From Nocardia stercoris (lineage in GTDB: Bacteria; Actinomycetota; Actinomycetes; Mycobacteriales; Mycobacteriaceae): a stretch of 64,000 bases of DNA. The DNA is taken from assembly GCF_003696265.1 (NCBI RefSeq), contig NZ_RFFH01000005.1, forward strand, positions 248,001 through 312,000. Direction: 5' to 3'. The notes under the pieces were generated by a model. That model saw only the letters and a program-made list of their open reading frames with translations. It did not search any database and was not told where the DNA came from. Shown one piece after another: positions 23,282 through 33,098 of this stretch. Position numbers and translations under genes: made by a program. Every line of letters starts with the position of its first letter. Position 1 is the first letter of the stretch.

Positions 23282-23938
23282 TCAGCCGGCTACCGCGGCG
23301 AAAACTTCTGCGGCGACCGCGTCCGCCCGGGCCACGATTTCCTCGATCCGGCCCAGGATCGGGGCGAACTCCGCGCCCTCGCCGTCGTGCAGCAGGCCCA
23401 CGTTGATCGCGATGTTCAGCCGGGAACTGGTGACGGCGGCCCGCGCGCAATCCACCGCGGCTCCGATATCGGTGATCACGTTGGGGTTGCCGATCGGTAG
23501 CAGATCGGCGGCCAGGGCCACCACATCGTCGGCCACGGCGACCACTTCGGCGGGCACCCGGGCCGCGGTCAGCAGCGCCGCGGTGATCGCCGCCGCGCGC
23601 ACGGCCGACTCGGCGCCGTCGGTCTTGGGCAGCTTGTAGGCCGCGCCCACCGCCGTGAACGCCGCGGCGTCGGCGTCGGACAGGGACAGGGCCCGTTCAC
23701 GCGCCGCGTCGGCGGCGTCGATGATGCGCTCGATCACCGGACGGTTGTCGGCGTCCTTGGCGCGCGTCGTATAGCGGGCCACCATCGCGACCAGCGCGGC
23801 GCCCTGGGCGGCGTGCAGCGCCGCCACCGCGCCACCGCCCGGTGCCGGGATCTTCGCCGCCAAGTCGCTCAGATAGCCGCCTACCGTCGCGTCGGCGAAG
23901 GACGAAACACCGTGCGACAACGTGGATTCGGCAGACAT
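23282..23938 (-). CDS. Cyclodeaminase/cyclohydrolase family protein (FTCD_C, FchA-like)
   Basis: A 218-residue, all-helical protein. The family signature near the N-terminus is KIPAPGGGAVAALHAAQGAALVAMVARYT, followed by DADAAAFTAV and a C-terminal RLNIAINVGLL. This is the formimidoyl-THF cyclodeaminase fold; stand-alone members such as FchA hydrolyse 5,10-methenyl-THF to 10-formyl-THF. That is the step the nearby FolD-like protein appears to have lost. ATG 23938 follows CCGGAGGGTCG; the longer open frame upstream has no ribosome-binding site. Assignment to cyclohydrolase rather than cyclodeaminase is inference from the absence of histidine-degradation genes. Confidence 0.85.
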   Translation of the reverse strand: MSAESTLSHGVSSFADATVGGYLSDLAAKIPAPGGGAVAALHAAQGAALVAMVARYTTRAKDADNRPVIERIIDAADAARERALSLSDADAAAFTAVGAAYKLPKTDGAESAVRAAAITAALLTAARVPAEVVAVADDVVALAADLLPIGNPNVITDIGAAVDCARAAVTSSRLNIAINVGLLHDGEGAEFAPILGRIEEIVARADAVAAEVFAAVAG

Positions 23939-24110
23939 GAGCGAACGACCCTCCGGAACGTGACGTGGGGTGGGACAATGGGCGTGATACCCGCAATACC
24001 GTACTAGTAACCGGCCGACCGGCCCCCGCGGACCCGCGGCCGACACTTTGCTGCCCGATTCGCCCGGGTGCCTGCGCCGGATATCCGGCGGCGCGAGTAG
24101 CGTGCCGGTC

Positions 24111-25148
24111 ATGCGTATCGGACTGGGTATCAACTACACCGACGGCTTCAAAGCGGTGGCCACCGAGGTGGCCGACCTGGAGCGCGCCGGGGTCGACATC
24201 ATCTTCGTACCGGAGGCCTACTCCTACGACGCGGTGAGCGCCCTGGGTTATCTCGCCGCCATCACCGACCGCGTGCAGCTCGCGTCGGGAATCCTGCAGC
24301 AGTACACCCGCACCCCGACGCTGACCGCCATGACCGCGGCCGGCCTGGACTACGTGTCCGACGGCCGTTTCATCCTCGGCCTGGGCGCCTCGGGCCCGCA
24401 GGTGATCGAGGGCTTCCACGGTGTGCCCTACGACGCGCCGATCGGCCGCACCCGCGAGATCATCGAGATCTGCCGCAAGGTGTGGCGCCGCGAGCGCCTC
24501 GAGTACCAGGGCAAGTACTACACGATCCCGCTGCCGGAGGGTCGGGGCACCGGGCTGGGCAAGCCGCTCAAGCTGATCAACCACCCGATCCGCGAGCGGA
24601 TTCCGGTGCTGCTCGCGGCTCTCGGCCCGAAGAACGTGGAACTGGCCGCGGAGCTCGCCGAGGGCTGGCAGCCGATCTTCTTCCTGCCGGAGAAGGCCGA
24701 TTCGGTCTGGGGTGACGCGCTGCGTGCCGGTACCGCCAAGCGTGACCCCGCGCTGGGTGCCATGGAGGTCTACGCCGGCCCGGCGCTGGCGATCGGTGAC
24801 AACGTCGAGGGACTGCGCGAGTTCGTGAAGCCGCATCTGGCGCTCTACATCGGCGGCATGGGCGCGAAGGGCAAGAACTTCTACCACAACCTCGCCACCC
24901 GCTACGGCTACGGCGCCGAGGCCGACCGGATCCAGGAGCTGTATCTGTCCGGCCAGAAGGAGGCCGCGGCCGCGGTCGTGCCCGACGAGCTGGTCCGCGA
25001 CATCTCGCTGATCGGTTCGCCGTCGTTCGTCGCCGAGCGGGTGCAGGCGTTCAAGGAGGCCGGTGTGACCGTGCTGAACGTGACGCCGATCGCCGCGACC
25101 GCCGCCGAGCGGGTCAAGCTGATCGAGCAGCTGCGCGCGCTGGTGTGA
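24111..25148 (+). CDS. LLM-class F420-dependent oxidoreductase
   Basis: A 345-residue TIM-barrel protein of the luciferase-like family. It begins MRIGLGINYTDGFKAVATEVADLERAGVDIIFVPEAY and has SDGRFILGLGASGPQVIEGFHG and RTREIIEICRKVWRRE, the pattern of mycobacterial F420-dependent enzymes. Such proteins reduce or oxidise lipophilic substrates with F420 in the cytoplasm. ATG 24111 lacks a strong ribosome-binding site; GTG 24102 is an alternative. It is divergent from the FchA-like gene and ends in a hairpin terminator. The substrate is unknown. Confidence 0.88.
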   Translation: MRIGLGINYTDGFKAVATEVADLERAGVDIIFVPEAYSYDAVSALGYLAAITDRVQLASGILQQYTRTPTLTAMTAAGLDYVSDGRFILGLGASGPQVIEGFHGVPYDAPIGRTREIIEICRKVWRRERLEYQGKYYTIPLPEGRGTGLGKPLKLINHPIRERIPVLLAALGPKNVELAAELAEGWQPIFFLPEKADSVWGDALRAGTAKRDPALGAMEVYAGPALAIGDNVEGLREFVKPHLALYIGGMGAKGKNFYHNLATRYGYGAEADRIQELYLSGQKEAAAAVVPDELVRDISLIGSPSFVAERVQAFKEAGVTVLNVTPIAATAAERVKLIEQLRALV

Positions 25149-25155
25149 CCGCGGG

Positions 25156-25186
25156 CCGGGTGGGTCCGGTTCTCGTACCCACCCGG
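25156..25186. terminator. Bidirectional terminator between LLM gene and rsb operon
   Basis: CCGGGTGGGT (25156-25165) pairs perfectly with ACCCACCCGG (25177-25186) between convergent stops. Confidence 0.7.
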
Positions 25187-25196
25187 GCGGCCCGGC

Positions 25197-25595
25197 TCAG
25201 CGGCCGCTGATCGCCGCCAGTGCGGCGTCCAGTGACGAGTGGAGTTCGAAGACCTGGTCCAGGTTCGTGATCTTGAGCTGGCGGCTGGTGGCCGGGCCCT
25301 CCGCGACGATCGCGATCCGGGTCCGTTCCCCGGCCCGCCGGTACGCGGCGACGAGCGCCGCCATGCCGGCCGAGGCGAGGAAGGTCACGCGGGCCAGGTC
25401 GATGATCAGGTTGGCCGGGTTGTCCGCCAGGGTCGCGTCGATCGCGGTCTCCAGTGCGGGCGCAGTCGCCAGATCCACCTCGCCGGTAACCGTGAGCACC
25501 GTCGCTTCGCCGCCTGCCGTGACCGTGGTGGTCATGGACTCGGCGACGGGATTCGTGTCTCCGGAAATGTTGGTCACAACAAACCAATCTGCCAC
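25197..25595 (-). CDS. RsbV-like STAS anti-anti-sigma factor
   Basis: A 132-residue STAS protein: VLTVTGEVDLATAPALETAI, then LIIDLARVTFLASAGMAALVAAYRRA, with the serine of LASAGM in the position phosphorylated by anti-sigma kinases. Unphosphorylated STAS antagonists bind the anti-sigma factor and free the sigma factor. Being last in a run of rsb genes, it is the likely substrate of the phosphatases upstream. The start is uncertain: GTG 25595 gives 132 residues and ATG 25535 would give 112; neither has a strong ribosome-binding site. It is 96 bp downstream of the RsbU-like gene. Confidence 0.85.
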   Translation of the reverse strand: MADWFVVTNISGDTNPVAESMTTTVTAGGEATVLTVTGEVDLATAPALETAIDATLADNPANLIIDLARVTFLASAGMAALVAAYRRAGERTRIAIVAEGPATSRQLKITNLDQVFELHSSLDAALAAISGR

Positions 25596-25691
25596 GAACC
25601 CGCGCAGCGCGCTGCATCCCGGTCAACTTCGCCGGTCGGCCCGGATTCGTAGTGGTCGTGGAATATAAAGGTACGCAGCATATTCGGTGAA

Positions 25692-28040
25692 TCAAGGGTT
25701 GGTGGCGGGCGACAATGCGCCGGTGTGTCCCAGGCGCGACACTCCCTGGTAACGACCGGCCGCCGAGAACTCGACCGCAGGCAGCGCGACGGTGAGCCGC
25801 ACCACGGTCCCCACCCCCTCGGGGTGTTCGATGGACAGCTCGTCGCTGAGTGCCCGCATCATCGCGATCCCCCGGCCACGATAGCCGGGGTCGGGCGGCA
25901 TCGGCCGCCAGACCCCCGTATCGGTCACCGTGAGAGTGATCCGGTCGAGCGTGCAGTCGGCGACCAGGCGCACCGCACCCGCCGGACCGCCCAGATAGGC
26001 GTGCTCGACGCTGTTGCTGCACGCCTCGTTCGCCGCCGCCACCACATCGCCGGCCGTCTCGGCGGGTACCGCGGCCGCCACCAGCCAGGCGGCCAGCTCC
26101 CGCCGCACCCCGGACAGCCGGGCGGCCTCGGCGGGGATCTCCACCCGCAGCGGGGGCGGCGGCTGCCGGTACACCACCATGGCGACGTCGTCGTCGTAGC
26201 CGGCAGGCGGGCGCAACCGCGACAGCACGGCGTCGGCCACCTCGCGCGGTGACCGGGTGGCCGCGCCGGCCAGTTCGTCGCTCAGGTCGCCGAACCGCAG
26301 ATCGATGTCGACGCCGCGCTCCTCCACCAGGCCGTCGGTGAACAGGACCAGGGTCGAGCCCGGCGGCAGTTCGGTGGTGGCCTCCGGGCGGCGCGGCGGA
26401 TCGAAGGTGGCCAGCGGCACCGACCGGCCGCCGTCCAGCTCGCGGCCGTGAGCGCCCGCCTCGGCCAGGATCGGCGGCATGTGCCCGGCGTTCGAGTAGC
26501 GCACGGTGCCACCCACCGGATCCAGCACCGCGGCGCACACCGTGGTGCACATGGCGCCGGGGATGCGGGCCGCCACGGTGTCCAGTTCGGCCAGCAGTTG
26601 GGCCGGTCCGGCGCCACGCAGCAGCAATGCCCGTGCGGCCGTGCGCAATTGGCCCATGACCACGGCCGCGGACAGGCCACGGCCGACACAGTCGCCGACC
26701 ACCAGCCCGATCGTGCCGTCCCGCAACGGAACCACGTCGTACCAGTCGCCGCCGATCTCGAGCGGTGGCAGCGCGGGCTCGTAGTGGACTGCGAACCGTG
26801 GCGGCAGCTCGATCGGCCCGAGCATGGCGCGCTGCAGTGTGAGCGAGGTGGACCGGGCGGCGTCGAAGTTGCGCGCCCGCTGCACCGCCAGGCTCAGATG
26901 ACCGACCAGCAGCGAGAACAGCGCCCAGTCACCGGCACTCACCGCGCGCGGCGCCGCGAACGACAGCCACACCGCGGCGTCGCCGGTCTCGCCGAGCGGC
27001 GCCACGATCCCCTCGGGACTGGCCGCGCCCTCCGGGATGGCGTGCACGGCCCGGCCGGGCAGCCGCCGGGTCGCCTCCAGCAGGGCGCGCGCCCGCGCGT
27101 CGAGCACCTGCCGGGACAGCAGATCGGTTGTGCCGGAACCGGAGTCGGGGTCACAGACGTAGAACTCGGGGCCGGTCAGGCGATTCGGCCACACCGACAC
27201 GACCGCACTGCGGGCACCGACCGCGCGGCGCAGTTCCTCCAGCCCGACAGTCAGTACCTCGTCGACACTGGTGGCCGCGCCGACCGCGGTCGCGAGCCGG
27301 GACACCGCCTGGTCGCGGGCCTGCGCGTCGTGTTCGGCGGTGGTGTCGCGCACGGTGCCGACGAACACCCGCTCGTCGTTCTCCGGTTTCAGCAGCGACG
27401 AGGTGCTGACCGCCAGCCACAGCCGCCGGCCGTCGCGGTGCCGGACCGGCATCTCGAACCGGGCGGCCGGCGGCGCCTGCCGCAGCACCGCGCCCAACGT
27501 CGGATAGTCGTGCACCTCGGGCAGCGCCCACGGGTACGGTTCGGCATAGGGCAGGCCCGCGGCACCGAAACCGGTCAGGTCGCCGAACGCCGAATTCACT
27601 TCCACCACAGTGCCGTCCGCGTCGGCGACGAAGAAGCCGTCCTGCAGCGACTCGACCAGCGCGGTGCGGAACGCGTCGCGCCCGGCCAGATCCTCGGCGC
27701 GCAGCCGCTGCCGTTCGTAACTGCGCGTGGAGTCCAGGAAGCCACGGGTCGCCACGTCCAGTGCGGCCAGGGTCTGCAGCAGGAACTCCAGCGCCGCTTC
27801 GGCTTTCGGGTCGCCGCTGGGTCGCTGCGGCCCCGCCTGCGTCCGGTGCTCGGGATCGGCGAGCCCGACACCCTCCAGCAGCCGGAAATGATGTTCGGTC
27901 AGGTCGAGAATGCTGATGCCCTCGACCAGGGCACGGCGGCCCAGTTCGTATCCCTCCGACAGGGTGTCCTGGGACGGCTGGTCCAGATGCAGCCGCAGCG
28001 CCTGCGAATACGACTCCCGGAAGGCGGCGAGGACGGTCAC
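25692..28040 (-). CDS. RsbU-like multidomain phosphatase: RsbU_N-PAS-GAF-PP2C(SpoIIE)-HATPase
   Basis: A 782-residue protein with five parts. Residues 1-90 are a helical RsbU N-terminal-type domain (SILDLTEHHFRLLEGV) that would bind RsbT. A PAS domain follows at ~145-255 (ALVESLQDGFFVADADGTVVEVN), a GAF-like domain at ~265-410, a SpoIIE PP2C phosphatase at ~430-620 (EIGGDWYDVV, VVGDCVGRGLSAA, FTDGLVE) and an RsbW-type HATPase at ~640-765 (AANEACSNSVEHAY, YRGRGIAMMRALSD). It should dephosphorylate a STAS antagonist and also contains an anti-sigma kinase, so both switch activities sit in one chain. It lies 28 bp downstream of the RsbX-like gene. Confidence 0.9.
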   Translation of the reverse strand: MTVLAAFRESYSQALRLHLDQPSQDTLSEGYELGRRALVEGISILDLTEHHFRLLEGVGLADPEHRTQAGPQRPSGDPKAEAALEFLLQTLAALDVATRGFLDSTRSYERQRLRAEDLAGRDAFRTALVESLQDGFFVADADGTVVEVNSAFGDLTGFGAAGLPYAEPYPWALPEVHDYPTLGAVLRQAPPAARFEMPVRHRDGRRLWLAVSTSSLLKPENDERVFVGTVRDTTAEHDAQARDQAVSRLATAVGAATSVDEVLTVGLEELRRAVGARSAVVSVWPNRLTGPEFYVCDPDSGSGTTDLLSRQVLDARARALLEATRRLPGRAVHAIPEGAASPEGIVAPLGETGDAAVWLSFAAPRAVSAGDWALFSLLVGHLSLAVQRARNFDAARSTSLTLQRAMLGPIELPPRFAVHYEPALPPLEIGGDWYDVVPLRDGTIGLVVGDCVGRGLSAAVVMGQLRTAARALLLRGAGPAQLLAELDTVAARIPGAMCTTVCAAVLDPVGGTVRYSNAGHMPPILAEAGAHGRELDGGRSVPLATFDPPRRPEATTELPPGSTLVLFTDGLVEERGVDIDLRFGDLSDELAGAATRSPREVADAVLSRLRPPAGYDDDVAMVVYRQPPPPLRVEIPAEAARLSGVRRELAAWLVAAAVPAETAGDVVAAANEACSNSVEHAYLGGPAGAVRLVADCTLDRITLTVTDTGVWRPMPPDPGYRGRGIAMMRALSDELSIEHPEGVGTVVRLTVALPAVEFSAAGRYQGVSRLGHTGALSPATNP

Positions 28041-28068
28041 GACGGCCTCCGTAGGTGATGCGCGGCGC

Positions 28069-28713
28069 TCATACCGCAGCCGCCCCGGGATCGGGGACCG
28101 CGCCGCGGCGCCGGGCGGTCAGCACCAGCGCGTCGTCGGTGTCCTTCGCGTGCCCGGCCAGCACCGCGCGGCTGATCTCGACCGTCGGTGCCCGCAGATC
28201 GATGCGTTCCACCATCTCGCCGACGATGCCGTCGGTGGCCATCACGAGCAAGTCTCCGGGCCGCACCGGCACCGTCTGGGTCTGCAGATTCGAGGGCAGC
28301 AGATAGCCGACGATGCCACCGGTGAGCAGCGCGGTCGCCCGGACCACGGGCTTCCCGGGACCGGCGCCGATCACCCGGCAGTCCACATTGCCGACACCGA
28401 GCCACTGCAGCCGGTCGCCCGCGTCGAACAGCGCCAGCGACACCGCGGCACCCCGGGTGTCGGCCATCGCCCGATGACACATGACCATCAGCACATCCAG
28501 CGGTTCGGCGCGGTTCTCCGAGAGCACCTGGACCGCGCGGTCGGCCGCGTCGGCGGCCGCCGGGCCGTGCCCGAGACCGTCCAGCACCGCGAACAGCACC
28601 GAGCCGCCGCCGGTGTCGAGGACGACCGAGCGGTCGCCGGAGACGCGCTGGCCTGGCAGTGCGCGTCCGGCCACTGCCCACTCCACCGCGCCGACGTAGC
28701 CGTCGTCATGCAC
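28069..28713 (-). CDS. RsbX-like SpoIIE/PP2C phosphatase
   Basis: A 214-residue, single-domain PP2C phosphatase. Metal-binding aspartates appear in SVVLDTGG/FAVLDGLGHGPAAADA, LVMATDGIVGE and DTDDALVL. Size and position after rsbT match RsbX, which resets the stressosome by dephosphorylating RsbR and RsbS. The start GTG 28713 overlaps the rsbT stop by 8 bp, showing translational coupling; the longer open frame lies inside rsbT. It could instead act on the STAS antagonist. A PP2C fold is certain; the RsbX role is inferred. Confidence 0.85.
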   Translation of the reverse strand: MHDDGYVGAVEWAVAGRALPGQRVSGDRSVVLDTGGGSVLFAVLDGLGHGPAAADAADRAVQVLSENRAEPLDVLMVMCHRAMADTRGAAVSLALFDAGDRLQWLGVGNVDCRVIGAGPGKPVVRATALLTGGIVGYLLPSNLQTQTVPVRPGDLLVMATDGIVGEMVERIDLRAPTVEISRAVLAGHAKDTDDALVLTARRRGAVPDPGAAAV

Positions 28714-29122
28714 CGGAGGGTACCCACTTCCACATCTCCACCAAGGTGCCACTGCCGGGCGCCGAATCCACCTGCAGCCGGTCCATCAGCCGCTTCGCTC
28801 CCGGCAGCCCCAAACCCAGGCCGCGCCCGGTCGAGTAGCCGTCCTCGAGCGCCCGCCCGATATCGCGGATACCCGGCCCCTGATCGTGGGCCTGCACGAC
28901 CAGCGCCCGGCGGCCCTCGCGATCCGCCACCGCGATCCGTATCTCCCCGGTACCCGCGTAACTGGTGATGTTGCGGGCGATCTCGGAGATGGCTGTCGAG
29001 ATCATGGTGATGTCGGTCAGCGAGAAACCCAGCTCGGCGGCCAGTTCCCGTCCTGCCTGACGTGCGGTGACGATGTCGTTGGACACCTTCACCGCGATCA
29101 CCTTCTCATCGACCACGATCAC
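28706..29122 (-). CDS. rsbT: RsbT switch kinase
   Basis: A 138-residue GHKL kinase. The N-box is STAISEIARNI, the G1 box is AHDQGPGIRD, and the G2 region is STGRGLGLGLPGAKRLMD. This is the complete RsbT signature. RsbT phosphorylates RsbR and RsbS in the stressosome on stress and is released to activate RsbU through its N-terminal domain, a domain present in the large phosphatase encoded two genes on. The ATG overlaps the rsbS 3' end by 17 bp, so the two are translationally coupled. Confidence 0.93.
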   Translation of the reverse strand: MIVVDEKVIAVKVSNDIVTARQAGRELAAELGFSLTDITMISTAISEIARNITSYAGTGEIRIAVADREGRRALVVQAHDQGPGIRDIGRALEDGYSTGRGLGLGLPGAKRLMDRLQVDSAPGSGTLVEMWKWVPSGA

Positions 29123-29498
29123 GTCCGTCTGGCCGGCTACGCACGACGGGCAGTTTCCGGTTCAGCCAAGCCAGGCCCTCCTCGAGGTCGAGGGCGGTGT
29201 GCATGTCCTCGAAGGTGAGGCCGAGCTGGACCATGGCGAACGCGACTTCCGGCTGTAGGCCGACGATGACGGTGTCGGCACCCCGTAGTTTGGTCATGTG
29301 CGCGATCGTGCGCAGTGAGCGTGCGGCAAAGGAGTCCATCACGTCGATGGCGGTGACATCGACGATGATGCCCTGGGCTCGATACTTGCTGACGTAGGTC
29401 ATCAGATCGTCCTGCAGGCGTTCGGTATCGGCGTCGGTCAGCGCCGACTGCACCGAAGCGATCAGGTAGGTGCCCTGTTTGAGTATCGGTACCGGCAT
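29106..29498 (-). CDS. rsbS: RsbS stressosome scaffold (STAS)
   Basis: A 130-residue STAS protein starting MPVPILKQGTYLIASVQSAL, with IIVDVTAIDVMDSFAARSL; the serine of MDSF is the expected phosphosite. Stand-alone STAS proteins of this type form the stressosome core with RsbR. It has the typical LGLTFEDMHTALDLEEGL C-terminus. It lies 18 bp downstream of rsbR and overlaps rsbT. An Arg-rich tail (RSRPDGRDRGR) is encoded in the rsbT overlap. Family and role are firm. Confidence 0.92.
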   Translation of the reverse strand: MPVPILKQGTYLIASVQSALTDADTERLQDDLMTYVSKYRAQGIIVDVTAIDVMDSFAARSLRTIAHMTKLRGADTVIVGLQPEVAFAMVQLGLTFEDMHTALDLEEGLAWLNRKLPVVRSRPDGRDRGR

Positions 29499-29516
29499 GG
29501 CGCCCGCCCCCTCGGC

Positions 29517-30410
29517 TTACCGTCCGTCTCGGTCGGTGACCCGGGACACCTCGTACCCGAGCAGGCGTTCGGCCTCCTCGATGCCGCCCTGCAGGTCACC
29601 GACCGCGTTCATCTTCGACAGATCGAGGCCGATGGTGACGAGGGTCAGCGCGATCTCCGACGACAGGCCGGTGATGATGACGTTGGCGCCCATCAGACCG
29701 GACGCGTCGACGGTCTGGACCAGGTGGTTGGCGACGGTGGAGTCGATGGCGGGCACACCGGTGATGTCGATGACGACGACCTTGGCGCGGTTGGCGCGGA
29801 TGGCGCGCAGCAGCTGTTCGGTCAGCTGGCGGGCGCGCTGCGAGTCCAGCACACCGATGATCGGGAGGATCAGCAGCTGTTCGCGCACCTGCAGCACCGG
29901 GGTGGACAGCTCGCGGATGGCTTCCTGCTGCTGGCGGATGACGCGCTCGCGCTCCTGCACGAACGACACGCCCACGGTGTTGGCGATGCGGTTGGCGGCC
30001 GGCTCGTAGGCGTCGAGCACCTTGTTCAGCAGCTCGAAGTCGGTCTGGTACTTCTCGAACAGCGAGCGGGCGAGCACGTCGCGCAGCAGCAGCACGATGC
30101 CGAGGACCTCGTCGGTTTCGACGCCTCGCGGGATGATGCGTTCGGACAGGTCGCGGGCGTAGGCCTGCAGGGCCTCGACGCTACCGGTCTCGAGCACCTC
30201 GACGTAGTTGTCATAGACCGAGGTCGCCTCGGAGAAGATCTCCTCCGGCGTCATGGCCGTCAGCAGCTGGGCGTCGGTGATACGGCGCGCCCATTCCTCA
30301 CGCAGCTCGGTCCGGTTCTGCCGCAGGTGCTCGACCAGCTGTGGCAGCAGGATGTCGACCGGTCCGGCCGGCATCGATTCCGGCGGTAGGCCGATGGACA
30401 CGTCGGACAT
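29517..30410 (-). CDS. rsbR: RsbR-like stressosome sensor
   Basis: A 297-residue protein. Residues 1-165 form a helical sensor domain (VEHLRQNRTELREEWARRI, then a coil ending FVQERERVIRQQQEAI), and residues ~170-285 a STAS domain (VIDITGVPAIDSTVANHLVQT) with Ser/Thr in the phosphorylation region. This is the RsbR architecture; the N-terminal turret receives the signal. It is first in the operon, behind a SigF/SigB-type promoter sequence at 30499-30526. ATG 30410 follows GAAAGGGGCAGG. The sensed signal is unknown. Confidence 0.9.
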   Translation of the reverse strand: MSDVSIGLPPESMPAGPVDILLPQLVEHLRQNRTELREEWARRITDAQLLTAMTPEEIFSEATSVYDNYVEVLETGSVEALQAYARDLSERIIPRGVETDEVLGIVLLLRDVLARSLFEKYQTDFELLNKVLDAYEPAANRIANTVGVSFVQERERVIRQQQEAIRELSTPVLQVREQLLILPIIGVLDSQRARQLTEQLLRAIRANRAKVVVIDITGVPAIDSTVANHLVQTVDASGLMGANVIITGLSSEIALTLVTIGLDLSKMNAVGDLQGGIEEAERLLGYEVSRVTDRDGR

Positions 30411-30498
30411 GAAAGTCCTGCCCCTTTCGGTAGAGGGAAGCTCGGTTCGCTCCTCATCGGGCTCGCACCCCGGCTGCTCGCCGGTGCCGAGCCTAGTC

Positions 30499-30526
30499 CT
30501 ACCCGTTGCCCTTCGGGGAGGAAACC
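30499..30526 (-). promoter_or_regulatory. SigF/SigB-type promoter of the stressosome operon
   Basis: On the minus strand GGTTT (30526-30522), a 17-bp spacer, then GGGTAG (30504-30499). This matches the general SigF/SigB stress-sigma pattern GGTTT-N(16-17)-GGGTA. It lies about 90 bp upstream of the rsbR start. Confidence 0.6.
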
Positions 30527-30566
30527 AAACATGGGCGCGTCGAATCCGGCACGCGGGTGCGGTATT

Positions 30567-31073
30567 TCACACGGCGGCCGGCTCGTCCGGAGGGCGGCCG
30601 CGATGGTGGTTCAGTAGTGTGGCGTAGATCTCGGCCAGCGCGTGCAGCTGGTCGCGATCGAGGACATCGATCAGATTACGTCGCACGCTCTCGGTGTGCG
30701 CGGGCGCGGCCACGGCGAGCAGCTCCGCGCCCTGCGGGGTGAGCGCGGCGGCGGTGCGGCGGGCGTCGTCGGGAACCGCGACCCGGGTCACCAGGCCGCG
30801 CCGCTGCATGCGGGTGATCTGATGCGACAGACGGCTCTGCGACCATTCGAGCACCTCCGCGAGTTCGGTGAAACCGCGGCGCTGACCGGGGGCAACGGCC
30901 AGCTGGGTGAGCACCGCGTACTCGACGACGGTGAGGTTGGCGCGTAGCGCCGGGTCCCATTCGGCCGCGACGGCGAGGTCGCGGTGGACGGCGGTGGCGA
31001 TCAGGTCCCGGGTGACCATGTAGCCCAGCCAGGTCCGCATCTCGAGATCGTCGAGTGAACGAGCTACGGTCAC
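30567..31073 (-). CDS. MarR-family regulator
   Basis: A 168-residue winged-helix protein. The HTH core reads FTELAEVLEWSQSRLSHQITRMQRRGLVTR, followed by the wing VPDDARRTAAALTPQGAELL. GTG 31073 follows GGAGAGGAATC; the longer frame to 31223 lacks a ribosome-binding site. It is divergent from the fumarase gene with 170 bp between, so it may regulate itself and possibly fumarase, but no operator stood out. The ligand is unknown. Confidence 0.88.
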   Translation of the reverse strand: MTVARSLDDLEMRTWLGYMVTRDLIATAVHRDLAVAAEWDPALRANLTVVEYAVLTQLAVAPGQRRGFTELAEVLEWSQSRLSHQITRMQRRGLVTRVAVPDDARRTAAALTPQGAELLAVAAPAHTESVRRNLIDVLDRDQLHALAEIYATLLNHHRGRPPDEPAAV

Positions 31074-31243
31074 GATTCCTCTCCAGGTCGTGTCGGGCGG
31101 GGGCAGCCGGTGGCGCCCTGCTTCGAGAGGTACACGCCCGAACTTGAAGGTGCAACCGGAGGGGCGCGGCCCGCATGTGACCGGCCGGGACGCCCTCGAT
31201 ACGCTGACCGGGCCTGAATTCACTGCCCGAAGGAGTGCGACTC

Positions 31244-32920
<1,677 letters not shown>

Positions 32921-32932
32921 CTCGGTATCTGC

Positions 32933-32970
32933 AAGGGGGCCTGACTGTTTCGGTCAGGCCCCCTTGTTGT
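32933..32970 (+). terminator. Intrinsic terminator of the fumarase gene
   Basis: AAGGGGGCCTGAC (32933-32945) pairs perfectly with GTCAGGCCCCCTT (32953-32965), 7-nt loop, followed by TTGTTGTT-like T-rich sequence. This is the clearest intrinsic terminator in the window. Confidence 0.9.
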
Positions 32971-33098
32971 TCCTGCCAGCCCCTCGTGTGCCGGGCAGTG
33001 ACAAAGTACAAGGCTGCGTCGCCGGAAAAGCCCTGTTACGCTTGCGTTCATGAGCCATCCTGGGGGGGAGCCCGGACCTCTCGATCGTCCCGGCGGAG

